The position numbers and the translations under genes were made by a program. A DNA stretch of 23,415 bases from a virus, in IMG/VR virus record IMGVR_UViG_3300006990_000165, positions 1 to 23,415 of that record; one strand, given 5' to 3'. Within the stretch, counting starts at the first letter, position 1, and each line of letters begins with the position of its first letter. Shown here piece after piece: positions 21,089 through 23,415 of the stretch. Under the pieces are notes generated by a model. The model had not been told where the DNA came from. It worked only from the letters and a program-made list of their open reading frames with translations, and ran no database searches.

Positions 21089-21844
21089 ATGCCAAAGTAC
21101 TTTGATACTAAAAAGGGTAGTCTTGAAAGTGCAGTACTAGAAGCAGTTTCCCCTGCTCAACAAGCTGCAATCGCTATCTCTAAAAAAGAAAAGGGTGAGA
21201 AACCCAAAAACGAAAAGGATGAGAATAACTACATCCATGCTGCAAAGATGGCAAAAGAAAAGGGTGAGAAAACCTTTACTATCGGCGGCAAACAGTATGA
21301 CGTTGAAGAAGTTCTGAAAACAGAAACAAACAAGAACGACAAGTCTGATGACGGTGAAGGTTTGGACGCAGTTCAACCTAAAGCGGTTAAAAAGAAGTTT
21401 GCTGACCGTAAAGATAAAGATATCAACAACGATGGTGATGTTGATGACTCTGATAAGTTTTTGCACAAAAGACGTAAAGCAATTTCTAAGTCAATGAAAT
21501 CTGAAGAAATGGATCCGACAGATCACGTTAAAGAAAAAGACGGTAAGTTCTGTGTATACAATGCAGATGGTAGTATTGCAAAAGAATTTGACAACAAAGA
21601 CGATGCAGATAAGTATGCAATTGACAACCATGACAAGTTGATGGCAACTAAGAAGGAAGTCAAAGAAGAAACAGTTGTGGATGCTATTCGTGCAATGTGG
21701 GAAGCTTCTGCAAAGAAAGCAGACGCTAAGACTGAAGAAGATGATGATGAAGACAAAAAGAAAAAGACTATCAAAGGTGGTGATACCACAATGACAGGCA
21801 AACCTATGTCTAAAGTTGAAGTCGCACCAAAAGAAAAGGACTAA
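21089..21844 (+). CDS. Charged modular late protein with an EF-hand/dockerin-like loop
   Basis: A 251-residue protein from ATG 21089, 7 nt after CAGGAG (21076-21081). It begins KYFDTKKGSLESAVLEA, then QQAAIAISKKEKGEKPKNEK and KTFTIGGKQYDVEEVL. The segment DKDINNDGDVDDSDKFLHKR has the D-x-N-x-D-G-x-V-D-x-x-D spacing of a calcium-binding EF-hand or dockerin loop. FCVYNADGSIAKEFDNKDDA follows, then an acidic stretch and a lysine tail. High charge and low complexity suggest a flexible virion or scaffold protein. Calcium binding is predicted from the loop only. Confidence 0.7.
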   Translation: MPKYFDTKKGSLESAVLEAVSPAQQAAIAISKKEKGEKPKNEKDENNYIHAAKMAKEKGEKTFTIGGKQYDVEEVLKTETNKNDKSDDGEGLDAVQPKAVKKKFADRKDKDINNDGDVDDSDKFLHKRRKAISKSMKSEEMDPTDHVKEKDGKFCVYNADGSIAKEFDNKDDADKYAIDNHDKLMATKKEVKEETVVDAIRAMWEASAKKADAKTEEDDDEDKKKKTIKGGDTTMTGKPMSKVEVAPKEKD

Positions 21845-21847
21845 TCC

Positions 21848-22360
21848 ATGAAAAGTCTTGTGGAACTCACAAAGATTTCAGAAGAAGAGTTGCCACAAAT
21901 TTACTGTGACATGGATATGGTTATTGTAGATTTGCTCGGTGGGTATAAAAAACTCACTGGTAAAAAGTTTGACACTGTGGATAAAGAAACACGTTGGGAA
22001 GAGATTCGTGCAAAGAAGGATTTCTGGCACACTCTTCCTTGGATGCCTGGCGCAGACAAGATGTGGAAATTTATTAATAGATATAAAGCAAACATTCTAT
22101 CTGCATATTCGAACAATGATGGAAACAGTAGGCCAGGCAAGAAGGCGTGGTTAGCGAAGAATGCTAAACCTACTGGAAGAATTCATCTTGTACAACGTGC
22201 AGATAAAAAGAAATATGCCACATCAAACGGCAAACCTAATATCTTGATTGATGATTATCTCAAAAATATCAAGGAATGGGAAGCTGCTGGTGGTATTGGG
22301 ATTCATCATACATCCCCCAACAACACTATTTCTCAGCTGAAGAGAAATGGATTTAGATAA
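21848..22360 (+). CDS. HAD-type phosphatase, 5'(3')-deoxyribonucleotidase-like
   Basis: A 170-residue protein from ATG 21848, 3 nt after the previous stop with AAAAGGA just upstream. IYCDMDMVIVDLLGGY holds the HAD nucleophile Asp21 and Asp23. SAYSNND gives motif II, the K-K-K stretch near 119-122 motif III, and ILIDDYLKNI (Asp135, Asp136) motif IV. The last strand, GIHHTSPNNT, is typical of 5'-nucleotidases of this type. Such enzymes remove phosphate from nucleoside monophosphates. The usual D-x-D-G-V has Met24 in place of Gly. The N-terminal 15 residues precede the fold. Its TAA stop is part of a late promoter-like GATAAATA. Confidence 0.78.
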   Translation: MKSLVELTKISEEELPQIYCDMDMVIVDLLGGYKKLTGKKFDTVDKETRWEEIRAKKDFWHTLPWMPGADKMWKFINRYKANILSAYSNNDGNSRPGKKAWLAKNAKPTGRIHLVQRADKKKYATSNGKPNILIDDYLKNIKEWEAAGGIGIHHTSPNNTISQLKRNGFR

Positions 22361-22363
22361 ATA
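22356..22363 (+). promoter_or_regulatory. Probable T4-type late promoter GATAAATA
   Basis: Differs from TATAAATA at the first base only. It overlaps the stop codon of the HAD gene and lies 33 nt before ATG 22397. Confidence 0.6.
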
Positions 22364-22396
22364 GAAGAGTAAAATCTTTAATTAAGGAGAAAGACT

Positions 22397-22939
22397 ATGG
22401 CCCTATGGGGAAACACAGATGCAGATGAAGCTAAACCAAAGTGGCTTACTGCAGCTCAAAAAGAAGACGTATATGCAACCGATAAGGGTTGGGTTCAATT
22501 GAATGGTAAAGGACTTGAAGAAGTAATTTGTTCAATCGGTGGACTTTCAACTTCAGTCGCCGGCGCTGATATCAACGCTGCTGCATTCACAACAACATCC
22601 TTTGGTGAAGGTGCTGGTGGACAAATCAACATCAGATTGACTTTCAACGAGAAGGTAACTGTAACTGGTACACCAACCATTACTGTAACTAACTCACAAG
22701 CTGGTTCTGGTACAGATGCAACATTCACTGCTGCATACCAATCTGGTACAGGTACTAACAAACTAGTATTCCGTAAGACATACTCTGCTGGTGACGGTGG
22801 TGTTGCAGAAGATGACGTATTGTCAATTGCTTCTCAAAACATTGCACTTGCTGGTGGAACAATCAAGGATACTGGTACAACAGTTAACTCTGGTGTTGCA
22901 GTTCCTGCTGGTTCTGGTACACTTACAGCATCTGCGTAA
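22397..22939 (+). CDS. Probable virion protein with an Ig-like domain
   Basis: A 180-residue protein, ATG 22397, 7 nt after AAGGAG (22384-22389). The N-terminus (ALWGNTDADEAKPKWL) with DKGWVQ is the kind seen at the start of marine myovirus structural proteins. Residues about 75-175 have the repeating-strand pattern INIRLTFNEKVTVTGTPTIT, YQSGTGTNKLVFRKTYSAGD and ALAGGTIKDTG. This is a bacterial Ig-like domain type found in surface and adhesion proteins. Ig-like domains in tailed phages often decorate the virion and may bind cell surfaces. It is Gly/Thr/Ala-rich with almost no Cys, and it follows its own late promoter. Confidence 0.7.
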   Translation: MALWGNTDADEAKPKWLTAAQKEDVYATDKGWVQLNGKGLEEVICSIGGLSTSVAGADINAAAFTTTSFGEGAGGQINIRLTFNEKVTVTGTPTITVTNSQAGSGTDATFTAAYQSGTGTNKLVFRKTYSAGDGGVAEDDVLSIASQNIALAGGTIKDTGTTVNSGVAVPAGSGTLTASA

Positions 22940-22943
22940 GTTG

Positions 22944-22951
22944 TATAAATA
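22944..22951 (+). promoter_or_regulatory. T4-type late promoter TATAAATA
   Basis: An exact late consensus in the 33-nt gap after the Ig-like protein gene, 21 nt before ATG 22973. Confidence 0.8.
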
Positions 22952-22972
22952 AAAGTATAGAATGAGGTTATT

Positions 22973-23230
22973 ATGAAAAAGAATGATAAAAACGTACTTA
23001 GTGCGATTGACATTGAAGAAACTAAAAATGTTCTGAAGGGCGATCTAGACAAAGTTCAAGAACGCCTGAATGAACTAGAAAGAATGAAGGTGCAGTTAAC
23101 TTCACAGGGTAATGCTTTACAAGGCGCAATCCAACAGTGTGATGTATTTCTAAACCAATTAAGTGAGTCGAGTCCCGACAGTAGCATTCCCTCGCAAGAC
23201 AATAGTGCAGTAAATACTGTACTGAGTTGA
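22973..23230 (+). CDS. Small coiled-coil protein
   Basis: An 85-residue protein from ATG 22973, with GAGG upstream. Residues about 12-65 form a predicted coiled coil (heptad-like L/V/I spacing in VLKGDLDKVQERLNELERMK and on to VFLNQL), followed by a Ser-rich tail. No family was recognised. The position between two virion-type genes and a late promoter in front suggest a structural or assembly role. Confidence 0.65.
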   Translation: MKKNDKNVLSAIDIEETKNVLKGDLDKVQERLNELERMKVQLTSQGNALQGAIQQCDVFLNQLSESSPDSSIPSQDNSAVNTVLS

Positions 23231-23257
23231 GGGTTTTAACAATTAAGGAGAAAAGAA

Positions 23258-23415
23258 ATGGCAGATAAAAAAATTACTGCACTAGCAGATCTAGGTTCAG
23301 GCATCGCCGCCGAAGATCTATTACACGTTATTGATGACCCAAGTGGCAACCCTGTTAACAAGAAGTTGACAGTTGCTAACTTCTTTAATAACATTCCAAC
23401 ATATATCGCATTGGA
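23258..23415 (+). CDS. Virion structural protein, N-terminal part (3' truncated)
   Basis: ATG 23258 follows AAGGAG (23245-23250) by 7 nt, and the frame is open to the window end (52 full codons). The start [20 protein letters not shown], then [18 protein letters not shown], is a pattern shared by N-termini of tail-fibre or other structural proteins of marine myoviruses, where this segment seems to serve for attachment. Function beyond virion protein cannot be judged from this fragment. Confidence 0.65.
   Translation, partial: MADKKITALADLGSGIAAEDLLHVIDDPSGNPVNKKLTVANFFNNIPTYIAL

Noticed and set aside
22329-22347. Hairpin TTTCTC/GAGAAA near the end of the HAD gene
   Set aside because: Only 6 bp, AT-rich, inside coding sequence and without a T-tract; not a credible terminator.
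23208-23219. Short dyad CAGTA-AA-TACTG
   Set aside because: Inside a coding region, short and with too small a loop; no promoter or gene boundary is tied to it.

Overview
The window is part of a T4-like myovirus (Straboviridae/Kyanoviridae-like) genome, most likely from an AT-rich marine phage such as a cyanophage or pelagiphage. It carries the T4 replication core in the order 46 end, 45, 44, 62, regA, 43, uvsX, 41. It also carries genes typical of marine T4-likes (hsp20, MazG, 2OG-Fe(II) oxygenase). All recognisable genes are on the + strand, with very little intergenic DNA and many 1-8 nt or longer overlaps. No photosynthesis gene, tRNA, integrase, insertion sequence or CRISPR array is visible, so the host cannot be fixed from this window.

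Layout. 1-214: end of recombination nuclease subunit gp46. 215-1893: duplicated sigma70-type promoters, a DUF932 protein gene, a terminator-promoter element, and hsp20. 1909-4910: a second terminator-promoter element, a DUF3310 protein, sliding clamp (45), clamp loader (44/62), RegA and a small protein. 4907-8994: a consensus promoter, DNA polymerase (43), a DruA-like (DUF4338) protein and a cytidylyltransferase, joined by ATGA overlaps. 8991-12011: promoter, about 100 nt structured leader, a GIY-YIG/ParB-like fusion, a glycosyltransferase-like protein and a small beta-rich protein. 12008-15746: promoter, MazG, UvsX, 2OG oxygenase, a hypothetical protein and helicase gp41.

At 15747 control changes from sigma70-like promoters (TTGACA-N17-TATAAT types) to T4-type late promoters (TATAAATA). 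The late part (15804-23415) holds a protein with ligase/nucleotidyltransferase motifs and a very basic protein. Three large lysine-rich, modular proteins follow, with a small cupin-like protein between them and a HAD-type phosphatase after them. Last come virion-type proteins, including one with an Ig-like domain and one cut by the window end.

The early genes assemble a replisome: clamp, loader, polymerase, helicase and recombinase, with RegA for translational control and MazG/HAD for nucleotide pools. The most unusual points are: two sites where a promoter -35 box lies in or beside the loop of a terminator hairpin; repeated use of the TGA stop codon as part of the next promoter's -35 box; a DruA-family gene coupled to the DNA polymerase; a nuclease/ParB-like fusion coupled to a glycosyltransferase; and a late protein with motifs I, III, IIIa, IV and V of covalent nucleotidyltransferases.
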